Both the position numbers and the translations under genes were made by a program. This document shows positions 11,603 through 22,869 of a DNA stretch of 64,000 bases, in pieces. The stretch lies in contig CM055098.1 of NCBI GenBank assembly GCA_029204225.1, forward strand, positions 8,166,246 to 8,230,245, in the 5' to 3' direction. Numbering within the stretch: position 1 is the first letter of the stretch; every line of letters starts with the position of its first letter. This stretch comes from Diphasiastrum complanatum (Eukaryota > Streptophyta > Lycopodiopsida > Lycopodiales > Lycopodiaceae). Below the pieces are notes generated by a model. That model was not told the DNA's origin, ran no database searches, and saw only the letters and a program-made list of their open reading frames with translations.

Positions 11603-12250
11603 TCACTGCGGTGGCCAGTACTTGTGTAACCGGCTACCGTTGACGCGTGAATCGAACGGTGTCCCATCTAGCTTCTCTAAATTCACGGCTCCATGATTAA
11701 GAATTTCCTTGATCCGATAAGGACCTTCGCTTGTGAATTTTAATTTTCCCTTTATGGCTTTGGTTTTATACATCAAGACCAGATCTCCGGAGTGAAGATC
11801 CTTCTTTTGTAACCTACAATCGTGCCATGCTTTGCATCTTTTCTTTTCAGCTGCCAGTGCATGCACAACTAGTAAGCGTGTTTCACAGAGTTTATGCAGA
11901 GCTTCGTGGCGTAGTTGTAGAGATTTGGATTCATTAAGACATTGTGTTGTGGCAATCCTTAATGAAGGGACTAAAAACTCTATTGGAATTACAGCATCCT
12001 GACCACATACCAATTGGAAAGGTGTTTGATCAGTGCTTCCCTTATATGTTGTCTTGAATGCCCACAGAGCAACATGCAACTTATGTTCCCAATCTGATCT
12101 ACTAGCTTCAACTGTTTTCGTGAGCATGCTACATAGGATCTTATTGGATGATTCTGCTTGCCCATTACCACGAGGATAATAAGGCATGCTGGTTCTATGG
12201 ATCACAAAGAATTCCTCCAACAGGACCTTGATGGTCTCATTGATGGAGAT
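11603..12250 (-). pseudogene. Gypsy C integrase C-terminal half
   Basis: The minus-strand frame contains FFVIHRTSMPYYPRGNGQAESSNK in segments, the end of the integrase core with its catalytic E in QAESS. WEHKLHVALWAFKTTYKGST, TPFQLVCGQDAVIP and the C-terminal module (GDLVLMYKTKAIKGKLKF, GPYRIKEILNHGAVNLE, RVNGSRLHKYW) follow. It ends at a normal-looking stop. The N-terminal half is missing: upstream of about 12250 the DNA encodes an unrelated coiled coil in another frame. The element was therefore rearranged. Confidence 0.9.
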
Positions 12251-13632
12251 ACTAAAGCTAACAAGAATTGATAATATTCTGCTGGACATTCAGCTAGATC
12301 AATTCTGTATTTCCCATGAAAAACACAGGCTGCTAGGATTGTCTCAGCACTGATCTTCCATAAAATTGCCTCTTCGGCCTATCTTTTGTAAATAACATTG
12401 CCTTGCTTCAACATCTCTGAGGAACCCTACAACTGTTGGACAAAATCCTCCAGTTTTTTCTACTTGGCTTTGACTGTTTCTTTGTCAATAATCATAGCTC
12501 TCAACTGTTCTTCCAATGTTTCATGTCATTTTTGTAGTGTGCTTTGGGTGTGTCGCTCCTGCTGCACTTGCTGTTTGAGAAGCAAGTTCTCCTTTTCAAA
12601 TTGATCTGACTGCTCCTACATCTCCTCCAATGCTTCCAAAGTTGCGTCAAATCTGTCCTTTGCTTCTTCTAGGACTTGGTTCTTTTGTGTCATCTCGGTG
12701 TGAGCTTCATCCAACTCCTTGCTCTTTTGTAATAGCTTAGCTATGGTTTCCTTCAGCTCCTGATCTTTCTACAATAGCTCAGATTGGGCTGTCGTAAATT
12801 TACTGCTAAGTTTTCTAGAAACTTTCTCCAGAGTGACAATATGCTGGATGGAGCCCTGGATATTAGTCAGTAATTGGCCGATGACTTTGTTATAGGTGTC
12901 TTCGTCAATGATAGCAGGCTCGTCTTCATGAATTTCCTGTTCTGCATTAGTGTCAGGAATTCTCTGCTCTTGTCTGTTAGGAATTTCTTCTGGTTGAGTG
13001 ACATCCTGTTGTTGTTGTATCTCATCTTTTTGAACATCCCGTTGCTGCTCAATCTTCATTTCCTGCACTTCATCAACATTGGTATCTGCTTTGTACTGGG
13101 ACGATGGTGATGATGCTTTCGCCAAACTCGTATTATGCTGAGTTGTTGACGAAGATTCTGCTACTTTAGTGGAACTTGCCTTTGTGGTCTGCATCTGGAA
13201 ATCACCTTCTTCAATTGATGCTCTTTCTTGCTGCAGTGGTGGTATTCTGATTGCGGGAGCTTCCTGCAGAGTTAGAACTCCAGCATACAGACACAATATG
13301 GAAAATTGAATTCCTGGCCTAGAGAATTCCTTTTCCCTGATTAATCTACAGAATTGCTTAAAAGCAATCTGTCCAAAAGCAATTAATTCTACGTTAACGC
13401 CTTTGAGCAAGTATCCCGTATTTGTTGTAGATATGGTGTACTCCTGCTCTGGTTGAAATATAGAAGACAGAGGAAATTGGACAAAGCTCTTGAGATGAGG
13501 GTTTCTAGTATTAGATAACTTATATCCTCTCTTATCAAGGTAAGCTCTCTCCTTAACTACTCTGCTTGGTGTGAAATAATCGGGCTTAGTAGTAGGAATG
13601 GTTCTATCTATGGGTAAGCCTAATATTAGCAT
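12250..13632 (-). pseudogene. Long coiled-coil ORF with six in-frame stops
   Basis: The minus-strand frame starting at the ATG at 13630-13632 stays in one frame to about 12250, roughly 460 codons. It is broken by stops at 12769, 12616, 12526, 12460, 12427 and 12379 (lower coordinates). Five are TAG and one TGA. The N-terminal 130 residues look globular. The middle is Gln/Ser/Glu-rich. The last 150 residues form a heptad-like coiled coil (KELKETIAKLLQKSKELDE). I do not recognise the family. It may be an extra or gag-like ORF of a plant Gypsy element, since integrase follows on the same strand. That is inference. Confidence 0.55.
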
Positions 13633-13639
13633 GGCAATA

Positions 13640-14100
13640 AAATTCTTCGATGATGATCATAAGCACATTACGAACTGTGGTGCAACAATGACCATCCTAA
13701 GTCTTGTCTAAATTACAAACTAGCTCATGGCATAGTTTTGATAAAATGATCGAACTTCTATCCTGGCTCTAGCAGCAAGAGGTTGCAAAATCGGCAATAC
13801 ATGTTTTGGGTGGGTTTTGAACGTGATGGTAGCGATGGTAGTCATTGGAAAACTTGGAATCAAAGGGAACTTTACGATGGAAGCTATCAGAGTATTCAAT
13901 CGTAACGAAGTTTAACAACATAGCAAGCAAGAAAATAGAAGAAAGAGAGAGAATGAAAAAGTAGAAGTGTTGAAGTATGAGGTATTAGTGGTATGTCGGC
14001 GGCTGGACAAGTATTAATTAGAAGTGACCTTCACATATTGAAGGTACAGCTCTAAAAATAAAATAAACTAGTCCTAAAAATAAAAATAAACGAAATACAA
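13640..14100. other. No supported gene
   Basis: No open frame with a recognisable motif on either strand. Purine-rich runs occur near 13930-13960. It may be a retroelement untranslated region. Confidence 0.35.
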
Positions 14101-14236
14101 TAAGTGTTTCGCTCAATTCGCAAAAGTCAAACTCGGAGACTTGAGTTTCAAACTGTGAAAAGTAAAAATTTACACAGTCTAGTGAAAACAATTGAATTTG
14201 TTAATTTTTGCACATTTGTTGGCATTTCCGCAGTAT

Positions 14237-14565
14237 TCGGATGTGACATTTTAGGTGTCGCAATTTCGCATGGCAAAAGAGCAAATAAGCAAAAAATGGA
14301 TGTGATATTTCAGGTGGCACATTTCTCGCAAAAACAAAGAAACACAACACCCAATAACAAAAGTGTCAGTTTTTTTGCATAAAATATTTGTGGCGGATGT
14401 GCATGTAAACAAATTCCAAAGAGTGTCGCAATTTTAGGAAAAAATAAAATGGATATTTTTGCAAAAATAAACCAAAGCAAATGGGTGTCGACATTTTTGC
14501 AGTTTGTGAAGACTGGAACTGGCATATGGAACATTAAATACGAATAGTGTCGCACTTTTTGCATT
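14237..14565. repeat. Degenerate GTGTCGCA motif array
   Basis: The motif GTGTCG(C/A) followed by A/T-rich bases and TTTTGCA-like words recurs at about 14256, 14421, 14485 and 14546. Related forms (GGATGTGACATTTTAGG, GGATGTGATATTTCAGG) start near 14240 and 14300, 60 bp apart. It lies just beyond the integrase end of a minus-strand Gypsy, where a 3' LTR would be expected. Confidence 0.4.
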
Positions 14566-14599
14566 CTTCACAAAGTCGCAAAGCTCAACTCGTTCGTTT

Positions 14600-14790
14600 T
14601 GCTCAGAAATCAGTCATAGTATCGCTTCACCCTTGATCCATTTACTCTAGTATTGAGCAAATGTCCCTAGAGATTAGCTAATTGTAAAGATCCATTATTA
14701 AAGACTTCTATGACCTTATAAGGTCCCATCCATCTAGTATGCAATTTTTCCAGGAAACAACATGTGTCTATTATCATACAGAAGCACATA
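14600..14790 (-). pseudogene. Gypsy B integrase C-terminal tail
   Basis: On the minus strand this reads DYVLLYDNRHMLFPGKL, then RWMGPYKVIEVFNNGS, then RVNGSRVKRYY. This is the GPY/F module that ends many Gypsy integrases. It follows the RT fragment almost directly, so RNase H and most of the integrase have been deleted between the two. Confidence 0.7.
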
Positions 14791-15559
14791 GTCTTGGTTC
14801 TAACAATTCTAAGATCATCCTAACTTTTTCAATGTCGGCTTGTATGCCATCCTTTGAAATTTTATGTCCTAATAAGGTGCCTTTCCTCATCCCAAAATAA
14901 CATTTTGAAGGGTGCAATTTTAGTGATGTCTCCTGACATCTCCTTAAGGTCTTCTCTAGTGCCTCTAGATGATCCTTAGTGGACAAATAAACACAAAAAT
15001 CAAATTCCATAAAAATTTCTAAAAACTTTCTCAAAAAAATCTGGAAAATATTAGTCATCATGCGTTGGAATGTCGTAGGTGCATTACATAAACCAAAGGG
15101 CATACACGTATAAGCATACGTCCCCCAATTAGTGGTGAAGGTGGTTTTAGATCTATCTGCTTCTTTAATAAAGACTTGGTTGTATCCTGAAAAACCATCT
15201 AAAAAACTATAACGTTCGTGACCTGCTACTTGGTCTAAAATGATATCTGTGTATGGTAGTGGATGATAATATGTTGCAGTAGCTGCATTTAGCTTCCTAA
15301 AATCCTGACATACTCTAATATTTCCTATCTTTTTCTTGGGTATTGTTACTATAGGTGATACCCATTCGCTACTCAGAACCGGGTATATAATTGCTGCTCT
15401 AAGGCATCTATCTATTTCATCCTTTACTAACAATGAATACTTTGGGTTTAATCTATATTGTCTTTGTCTAACTTGTATAGCACCCTCGATTAAATCTATC
15501 ATATGCTCTCCCCATTTAACCGGTATACTAGTTAAATCATTCATTGACCAGGCGAACAC
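14774..15559 (-). pseudogene. Gypsy B reverse transcriptase
   Basis: The minus-strand frame shows the RT palm and fingers: LRAAIIYPVLSSEWVSPIV, PKKKIGNIRVCQDFRKLN, HPLPYTDIILDQVAGHERYS, FLDGFSGYNQVFI, KTTFTTNWGTYAYTCMPFGL and NAPTTFQRMM. The usual (Y/F)-x-D-D catalytic motif should lie at FMEFDFCVY. Here one of the two aspartates is absent and the spacing is altered, so the enzyme would be inactive. It ends abruptly at LELLEP, fused to integrase tail sequence. Confidence 0.9.
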
Positions 15560-15699
15560 GTTTTAAAATTTCAGGAGAAGTAATATCTACTCCTCCCATT
15601 TTTGGTCAGATTGGTGTTTATACTTGAGGATGATGTCGATGTTTCGCCTTCATACTATCTTTTTCCCAAGATACAATGATCCTTTTATGACTCTTCCCT

Positions 15700-17149
15700 T
15701 CTGATGTAGCCATTTGGTCTCAGAAGGTGATTTCCTTCTTCCTCCACTGGATTATTTCATCAGCTCGGTATAGCCATGGTCTTCCTAATCATACTTTATA
15801 GGATGACTCTCTAGTGGTCTTTAATATGATAAAGTCCATTAAAAATTTATGGTCACCGATATACACCGTGACCTGAGACAACTCTCCTATCGGAGTTCTT
15901 TGGGTTGCATCTGCCAACCTAAGATGTCTAAGTGTAGGTGCTATTTGATGATGAATACCTAACTCATATGTAGTTTCTTGGGTCATCATATTTACGCTTG
16001 ATCCAGAATCTATGGGTACATTGTCTAAAATGCAACCATTGATTATTATCTAAATTTCGGGGTGGCCTTCAAATAGTCCTACATTAGCTGGTGGCAACTT
16101 AGCTTTTCTTCTTTTCTCTTCTGTAAAAATTGCTTAATTTTCTTTTCATAATACTGATTATCTTCTAATAATTGTTTAAATATTATAATTGGCATTCTAG
16201 AAGCAAAATCTTCTACTATATCGTAAGAGTGATGTTTAAGTGACAATGGATCTCTAGGTGATTCAATGCTTATTATCGAATCTGCAAACGTCACTTTCTT
16301 AATTTTTTTAGTTTCTTCATCCATAAGTTTCTTAGCTCCTGAACTAATGTCCGCTTCATAATATTTTTCATTTGACCGATGAAAGTCTGGATCTTTATTA
16401 TGAGGAGTTTCTACGGGTTGTTCTATAGTTTGCGTCTTATTTGTCACGTTTTTTTGTGTTTTTTGCAGAATTCGCATGCCTTACTTTCTTAGTTTTCTTC
16501 TTATCTCGAAGAGTCAGTATATCTTTCCTACTTCTAGTTGTAACTTTATTTACATTTAACTCTAAAATCGGGCCAATCCTGGTCCTGGTCTTCTAGAATC
16601 TCTGATTCTACTTCTATTCTATGGACTACCATATCAGTGTTAGACTTAGATGGCCGAGGCTCATCTTCCTTAGGTGAATTTATAAACCGTGGTTTGGACT
16701 GTGGTTGTTGTGTCTGAAACATTCTATAGTGACATGTCCTTGGCCCATGCACTTACAAAGGGGTACATATCCCACTGATCTCCTTGGTTCGGTACAATTA
16801 GACGAATAATGATTGGGTGCTCCACAATTATAACACGAGCCCCTCATTTTGGGTGGTGGAGTGGAGTCTTGCACCCCTCCTCTACGCAGAATAATATATT
16901 GTTGACTAGATCATGGTTTAGGTGTAGTTAGGAGGAACAATAGTATATGCTACCTCCTCGTGGCTATTAACTGGACATAGGAATAGCTCTTTCTCTATAT
17001 AGTTAGTTTGTAGATTTGGATAATTTTTTTTTGAGTGTCCCTCTTTTTCGCAAGCAGTACACCAAACATTACTGTTAGATTTAGCTTTCTTATGCTTAGC
17101 TTTAACATCAGACATCTGGACTTTTAGGTTTCCCATCTCTTACACTAAG
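15700..17149 (-). pseudogene. Gypsy B gag C-terminus and protease
   Basis: Pieces in minus-strand order: a zinc knuckle CTACEKEGHSKKNY (last Cys changed to Tyr) near 17050; a second CYNCGAPNHYSSNC and a third degenerate CKCMGQGHVTIEC at 16740-16840; an acidic linker (16079-16477). A retropepsin follows, with VPIDSGSSVNMM near 15990 and ELSQVTVYIGDHKFLMDFIIL near 15850. Frames shift repeatedly. The gag upstream part continues beyond the solo LTR at 17855-18150. Confidence 0.8.
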
Positions 17150-17849
17150 TGTGAAAGTACTGTACTTTAGGACCATAAATGGATCTACAAAAGATCCACA
17201 AGAGTGATTGGATGCTTGCTTAACAATCTACAAAAAAACTAGTCATCAAAAAGTTGATCTAGATTGGCAATTTGACAAACAACAAGCATTAACAATCAAA
17301 AGCATTAATCAACATTGAAATCCGAGCCCACACGTGTGTACTACAGGCTGTAGTACGGCCTTCAACCTGAGAAACAAGTACAAATTGATTTGGTTTCATT
17401 TGGATCACAAAAACTCAATGTACATAGTGAACTAGCTTGAGATTGCCAATGAGCTCCAAAAATTTTCTATCTTCTCACTATGGAGAGAGGGGATACATAC
17501 CAAATTCGACTTCCTTCTTGAAGTTAGGTGGATTTCCAGCATGTAATAAGGAAGTTAACTCACTCTCCTTGACCTAAAATGAAACCCTAGTCTATTTCCT
17601 AGAGTTATGCTTGGTAGGTAGCTAGTTGGTCAAATTTTCACCTTAAACTTAGGTGTAGGTCCTATAAAGTAGGGATGACCACCAAATAGACATGACCAAC
17701 TCTCTTGACTTGACCTAACCTACATTAGGATGGGTTTCCCACGTGGCATCATGGCCTCACATGTGTGGGACCCACTTGTGTACACAATTTACACTATTCT
17801 ACATGGTTTTTATCAAGCTAGATTTGCCAATTTTTGGCAATTCTTCACA
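17150..17849 (-). mobile_element. Solo Copia LTR inserted in Gypsy B gag
   Basis: 700 bp, TGTGAAAG...CTTCACA on the plus strand, flanked by the target-site duplication CTAAG (17145-17149 and 17850-17854). Reversed, it matches Copia A LTRs along its length with moderate divergence. It has no internal region, so it arose by LTR-LTR recombination. It holds the perfect palindrome GTACTACAGCCTGTAGTAC next to CACACGTGTG. Gag reading resumes on the far side of the duplication. Confidence 0.93.
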
Positions 17850-17854
17850 CTAAG

Positions 17855-18180
17855 AGTTCTATGTTCTTTCTCAATGGGTCCATTTTTTCAGACTTCTCCA
17901 TCGTCTTTTTCCTATCTGAATTTTTATTTTTTGATTTTCTATAGGTGGATTTTTCTTCTGACAAAAAAGAATAGGATGAATAATCAAAGACTCTTCTTCA
18001 TCTGCTGAATCAGACTCTAATTCAGACTCAATAGACGATTTTAATTCTTCTATTTGTTTCTATTTATGTTTCTTACTACTCTTTCTATCGTTCCTCCTGT
18101 TGGAATTAAGCATCACTCCAACTCACCAGAATTCGACTCTTTAGTATTCACGTCATCAAAACACAAATCATTCAAGTTTG
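17855..18180 (-). pseudogene. Gypsy B gag, upstream part
   Basis: On the minus strand this gives a Lys/Ser/Glu-rich gag-like stretch that joins to the frame at 17136 across the solo LTR. It is interrupted by stops. No capsid major homology motif is recognisable, so the assignment rests on continuity with the zinc-knuckle region. Confidence 0.5.
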
Positions 18181-18215
18181 TCTCAAATACTGAGCTCCAG
18201 TATATTATGTAAATA

Positions 18216-18356
<141 letters not shown>

Positions 18357-18359
18357 ACA

Positions 18360-19200
18360 ACTTTGCAATCTTACTCTCTGAAGTTGAACATCTACGCAAT
18401 AATCAACTGAAACAGGAGCGGGATCGACGACGAACTCTTCGAGTTCGAGATCTTCGACTATGTCCTCTTCATTCTCCCATGAACTCAAAGTCTCCGATTC
18501 AAGATCCATGTCATTCACATTGCACTATCCAAACATAGACCATGTCACAGTTCACTTTAGTACTTTTCAATAATTGTATTGCTTCATGCTCGTTGCCCAC
18601 GCAGTCATTGTAAATGCTCCATGTACATATATACATAATGGCAACTCATGTAAATAATGATGAGTAGATGATGAGACAATCTGTGATGAACATACATGCA
18701 AGTGGAGAAGAGTAAAATCGGTGTCTTCATTATCTGATTCCATAGGATCAGAGATCTTAGAGAGAGTGAAAGCAATTCAAAAGATAGAGATAATTATTTA
18801 ATCTGTAACTAGCTAAGTAAGATCACTGCACACAGTGCACCATTACTATGAACCATTCTTGGGCATAGGATTGTGATCTGATTGTTGTATTTACAACTGC
18901 TTAATTCAGATTCTCTATTCTTCTTATGTGTATTGCACTACAAATGCTTTCTGATAGTTTTCTTTCTCTATTGACACTCACTCAATCTGGAATATCTAAT
19001 CTCAAAAGTAGCATGGTTGTCTTAGATGCCTAATTGTTCGCTCCCTCATGGTTGTCTTTGACACCTACAAGACATTTCCCCATTGAACGATCTAAGTTAA
19101 TGCTTATGTTGTAGTTTTGGTAAAGATCTTGTAAAGTTCTCTATGTTGGAACTGTGTTTCTTCTTCCGTACCTAATCTATTCGAGAACATCTTAACAGAG
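18360..19200 (+). repeat. Probable Copia B 5' LTR region
   Basis: No coding signal. The block ends directly before a Met-tRNA-type primer-binding site at 19201, so at least its right part should be LTR. The left boundary cannot be set because no 3' LTR partner is found in the window. Confidence 0.4.
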
Positions 19201-19212
19201 TGGTATCAGAAC
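19201..19212 (+). other. Copia B primer-binding site
   Basis: TGGTATCAGAAC, one base from the common TGGTATCAGAGC. A gag ORF follows about 150 bp downstream, which supports the call. Confidence 0.8.
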
Positions 19213-19339
19213 CTTAACTCCAAACTACTAACTAGTATACAAAATTCTTTACTATAATTAGATCATTCATCATAGAAGGAAGATCTTCAAAAATTCGCAT
19301 GTCAACGGTTCAATAGCCAGACCGGCTGAACTTGACATG

Positions 19340-20010
19340 CTGACCACCTGGGAAACTAAGGAATGGCAAAGCTCTTGCCATTGTATCTCTGAATCTTAAA
19401 GATTCACAAATAGCTGATGTAGCTAGTTGTTCCAGGTCCAAAGAAACATGGGACATTCTTACTAGTCTATACGAGACAACAAATGTGTCAACTCGCCTCT
19501 TCTTGAGGAAGAAGTTCATGTTGTTCAAGATGAGTGAAGGGACCTCAATCACATATCATCTAAACAGATTCAAACAACTACTCAATCAGCTAGCTGCAGT
19601 AGGTTCGCCAGTATCATACGAAGATGCTAACATGTCTCTTTTGTCTAGTCTTCCTCCTTCTTACAACAATTTAGTATTGCTACTCAATAATACTCCTGAA
19701 CTATCTCTCCAAAAGGTGACAAGCTTATTGCAGGAAGAAGTAAGAAGGAAAAGCTTATCCACATTGGATATGAAGATAGTCGCTCTCTATTTGAATAAGC
19801 AACAATTCCTGATGAAGAAGTCTTCAAAGGACAAGAAGACAAAAGCTAAGCAAACTGATTCAGACCAGCAATCACAACAACACAATTGACAACATCAAAA
19901 GCCTACGACCAGACTCTTCTGCAAGTACTAGAAGAGAACCAACCATGACATCAAGGATTGTCGAATTCTCAGGCATAACGAAGCCAAGAAGAAGATGCAG
20001 TAGGATGGCC
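19340..20010 (+). pseudogene. Copia B gag (UBN2 type), truncated
   Basis: The frame gives KALAIVSLNLKDSQIADV, SKETWDILTSLYETTN, VSTRLFLRKKFMLFKMSEG, HLNRFKQLLNQLAAVG and LLSSLPPSYNNLVLLLNN, the standard UBN2 order. A zinc knuckle follows at about 19918 as FCKY-stop-KRTNHDIKDC, broken by TAG. Protease and the rest of pol are absent. The related gag of Copia D (39280-39980, minus) has the same KRTNHEIHDC knuckle. Confidence 0.88.
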
Positions 20011-20019
20011 GATTTGATT

Positions 20020-21157
20020 CCGCCAGAACCTCTCAAAAAGAACGAACTCTACTAATGATACAAGATTTACCCATTAGAGATGCGATGGATTGGTATCTCG
20101 ATTTTGTGTATTTCCATTTGGAAGACCTGAGAACAAAGTAAGGAAACCAATGAGGATTGAGCACTTCTTCATCTATAAGTTTTTGCATGAAAAAAGTGAG
20201 ATCCTATTACCCTTCTCTTTGAGTTTGAAATAGTTCAAAAGGGAGGAAAGATGTGAGATATGTCCATTTTACCAGTAATTGCGACCTAGAATGAGAGGAA
20301 TATTTTCAGTAAAGGCGCAGCTGAGGGATGGATGTTGGAAGCATCTCTGAAGCCTCTGCTTAGCGCTATATCAGCATGATGTTGAGTTCGGACTTCAAGA
20401 GGGGTGGCTATTTGTGGAATCCACCACAGGCTTGTCTTGTTAAAAACGTTGGTGAAGAAGGGGCTGTTACGCTTCTCCTTGGCTGAATGAATGAGTGGAG
20501 CTTGATGTGAGTTGTGGAAGAGGATTGACACTGTTCATGTTCCTGTCTCCTCGCGATCCAACTATGGAAACGCTCTCTCTCTATCGATGGAGGATGCGGC
20601 TTACCACTTTGTGAACGAATCTTTGGTGGCCCAGATGCATAGTGGTGAAACCCTTAGGGTTAATTGCAACCTTGTTAAAAATATAATAAGTCAAGTTTGG
20701 CCTTGCATGTGATTTTTTTTTTAAGTTCTATGTTTCTTGAGAAGCTCCATTTTGTCTATTGGCATGCAATAATGGGTTCGAAAGGAGATTTATGTAATAA
20801 TCTGCCTAAACCAACAGTTAATCATAGAATTATTGATTCTGCGTTGCATGGCTGAGAAAACGGTGTAGGGAGATATTTTGCTATCCTAATAATTCGTCTA
20901 TGGATTTGATTCATAGATTTAGGATGACGGCAAGTTATTTGTTCCTCATGAGTTACCTTTCCAAAATGGTACCCAGTCAGAGAAAACTTAATTTTTCAAG
21001 AACTGTGTTTGGTGGTGACTAAACTTTGGAAGCAAAGTTCTTCCCAGATTGAAAGTTAAAATTAATTTTTTCCTTTTCTGTTGAATTTCGCACTTAAATT
21101 AAAGTTTGAAATATGTTACTTGTTCGGGATATTTCTAATCGACGTTTGTGCTAAATA
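20020..21157. other. No supported gene
   Basis: The plus frame 20512-20712 contains a short stretch (VSSRSNYGNALSLSMEDAAY) that could be exon debris, but I cannot assign it to a family. The rest has no open frame longer than about 80 codons. It lies between a truncated Copia gag and the Copia C insertion site. Confidence 0.35.
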
Positions 21158-21887
21158 TGTGAAGTTTTGGGCACGTGTGAACTTCCCCACACACCCTATA
21201 GGATCTTACTGAGGTGTTGTGATTGCACAAGATCGATCAAAGAACAGTATGCTTGAAAAATCTAAGGCAAGGGCACAATGGCATACATCTGATGAAAAAA
21301 TCTAACTCTTCACTATGAGAAATGAATGTCAGAAATAATTCTAAGTGTTCAGTATGGGAAAAAGAGGCTGCTCTCGAGTAGAGAGAGAAAATCATACATA
21401 GAAAACTTGGGTAGAGAGAGAATGAGTCCAAAACACCAAAATCTCAATATTCACAATATGGCAAAATATGCCTAGCTTTCCCTACATGAGAGAGACTCGA
21501 ATTCCTACAGTGGAGTTGCATGGAAATTCCACTTAACTGAACTAATTCACCTACCAGAGATCCACATGTGTAACTGCATGCATGTATGGTGCATGTACTA
21601 CATGTCAACTCATAAAATTGCCTAGACATGTGTAAATCACAGAAACTACTTTGCATGTTGCATGCACTGATTGCATGTGGCTTGCATGCATACATTAAGA
21701 CTTTGCATGCTATCTAAACATCTGCATGTCATCATAATTGAAGCTACCTAACTCAAATCCGAGCTACACTAGAAGGATATGTGCTCAATTCACACTCCTT
21801 ATATGTACAACGTGAAATCTAGTGGAAATTATCATGGACATGACCCCAAACTCGAGATAGGAAGATAATATTTTAATAATCTTCACA
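21158..21887 (-). repeat. Copia C 3' LTR
   Basis: 730 bp. It is rich in GCATG/CATGCA words between about 21570 and 21730. It carries GCACGTGTGAAC near its plus-strand left end. It resembles the right LTR closely apart from small indels. Confidence 0.95.
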
Positions 21888-21979
21888 CTCCTCCTTAAAA
21901 TTTATGTTCCTATCAACATAGATTTCGAAATTAGGCCAAGGTTTGACCTCATCTTCATAAAGACATTCTTGAGTAGAGG

Positions 21980-22860
21980 CTAGGTGAGAAGATCTACAAC
22001 ACAATCTGAAGATGAAACATGCTCCAATGGGATCTCTCTTTCAATGACATTTTCTCTTACAAAATGATGAGCCACTTCAATATGCTTGCTCCTTGCATGA
22101 AAGACTGGGTTATTTGCAAGAGCCTGAGCAGAAGTGGTATCATTCTTGATCATTGGTAAATCTTCATCTGCATAACACTTAAGCTCTAAAAGTAGCCTTT
22201 TGATCCATAAAACCTCCTTTGTTGTGGTTGTAAGAGATTTGTATTCAGCTTCACAGGATGATAAGGAAATAGTTGCTTGCTTCTTTGACAACCAAGAAAC
22301 CAAATTTCCTCCAAGAAATATAGTGTAAGCACTTGTGGATTTCCTATCCAACCTGTCTCCTGCAAAATCTAAATCTGAAAAAGTAATCAAAGTCAGATCT
22401 TCTCCTTCATAGTATAGTCCATAATCCAAGGTAGAAGATATATACCTCAAGACTCTTTTAGCCAACTTCCAATGATATAACTTTGGATCCTGCATGTTTT
22501 GACTTAGCTTATGAACACAAAAGCTTAGATCAGGCCTAGTCACTATTAACCAAATAAGTGAGCCAATAAGACTCCTATAAAGAGTGATGTCCTCAAAGGA
22601 TTTTTCATCATCTTTAATAGGAACTTTTATAGTGTGCTCCGTAGGTGTATCTATGCCTTTACAATTCTACATATGAAATTTCCTGAGCATGGGAAGTGCA
22701 TATCTACTTTGGCTTATAAATGCATGACCTTTCCAAAAATCTATTTCAAGGCCTAGAATATAGTGAAGAGCTCCTAAGTCCTGCATCTTAAACTCAGTAC
22801 CAAGTGCATGCTTAGTTTCTTCAACTAACTTCTCATTGTTTCCACAAAGAATGATATCAT
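21980..22860 (-). pseudogene. Copia C RT C-terminal part and RNase H
   Basis: On the minus strand, RT resumes at RLIYVDDIILCGNNEKL near 22860 (catalytic YVDD intact). It continues through TEFKMQDLGALHYILGLEI and QSRYALPMLRKF. A stop or frameshift near 22670 precedes TRPDLSFCVHKLSQNMQ, then RNase H with FSDLDFAGDRLDRKSTSAY and SLSSCEAEYKSLTT. About 200 residues of RT between the integrase and YVDD are missing. Confidence 0.9.
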
Positions 22861-22869
22861 CTACATAGA

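Noticed and set aside
20512-20712. Conserved enzyme exon
   Set aside because: A short MEDAA word suggested a phosphatase-like motif, but the surrounding residues do not fit and there is no second motif.
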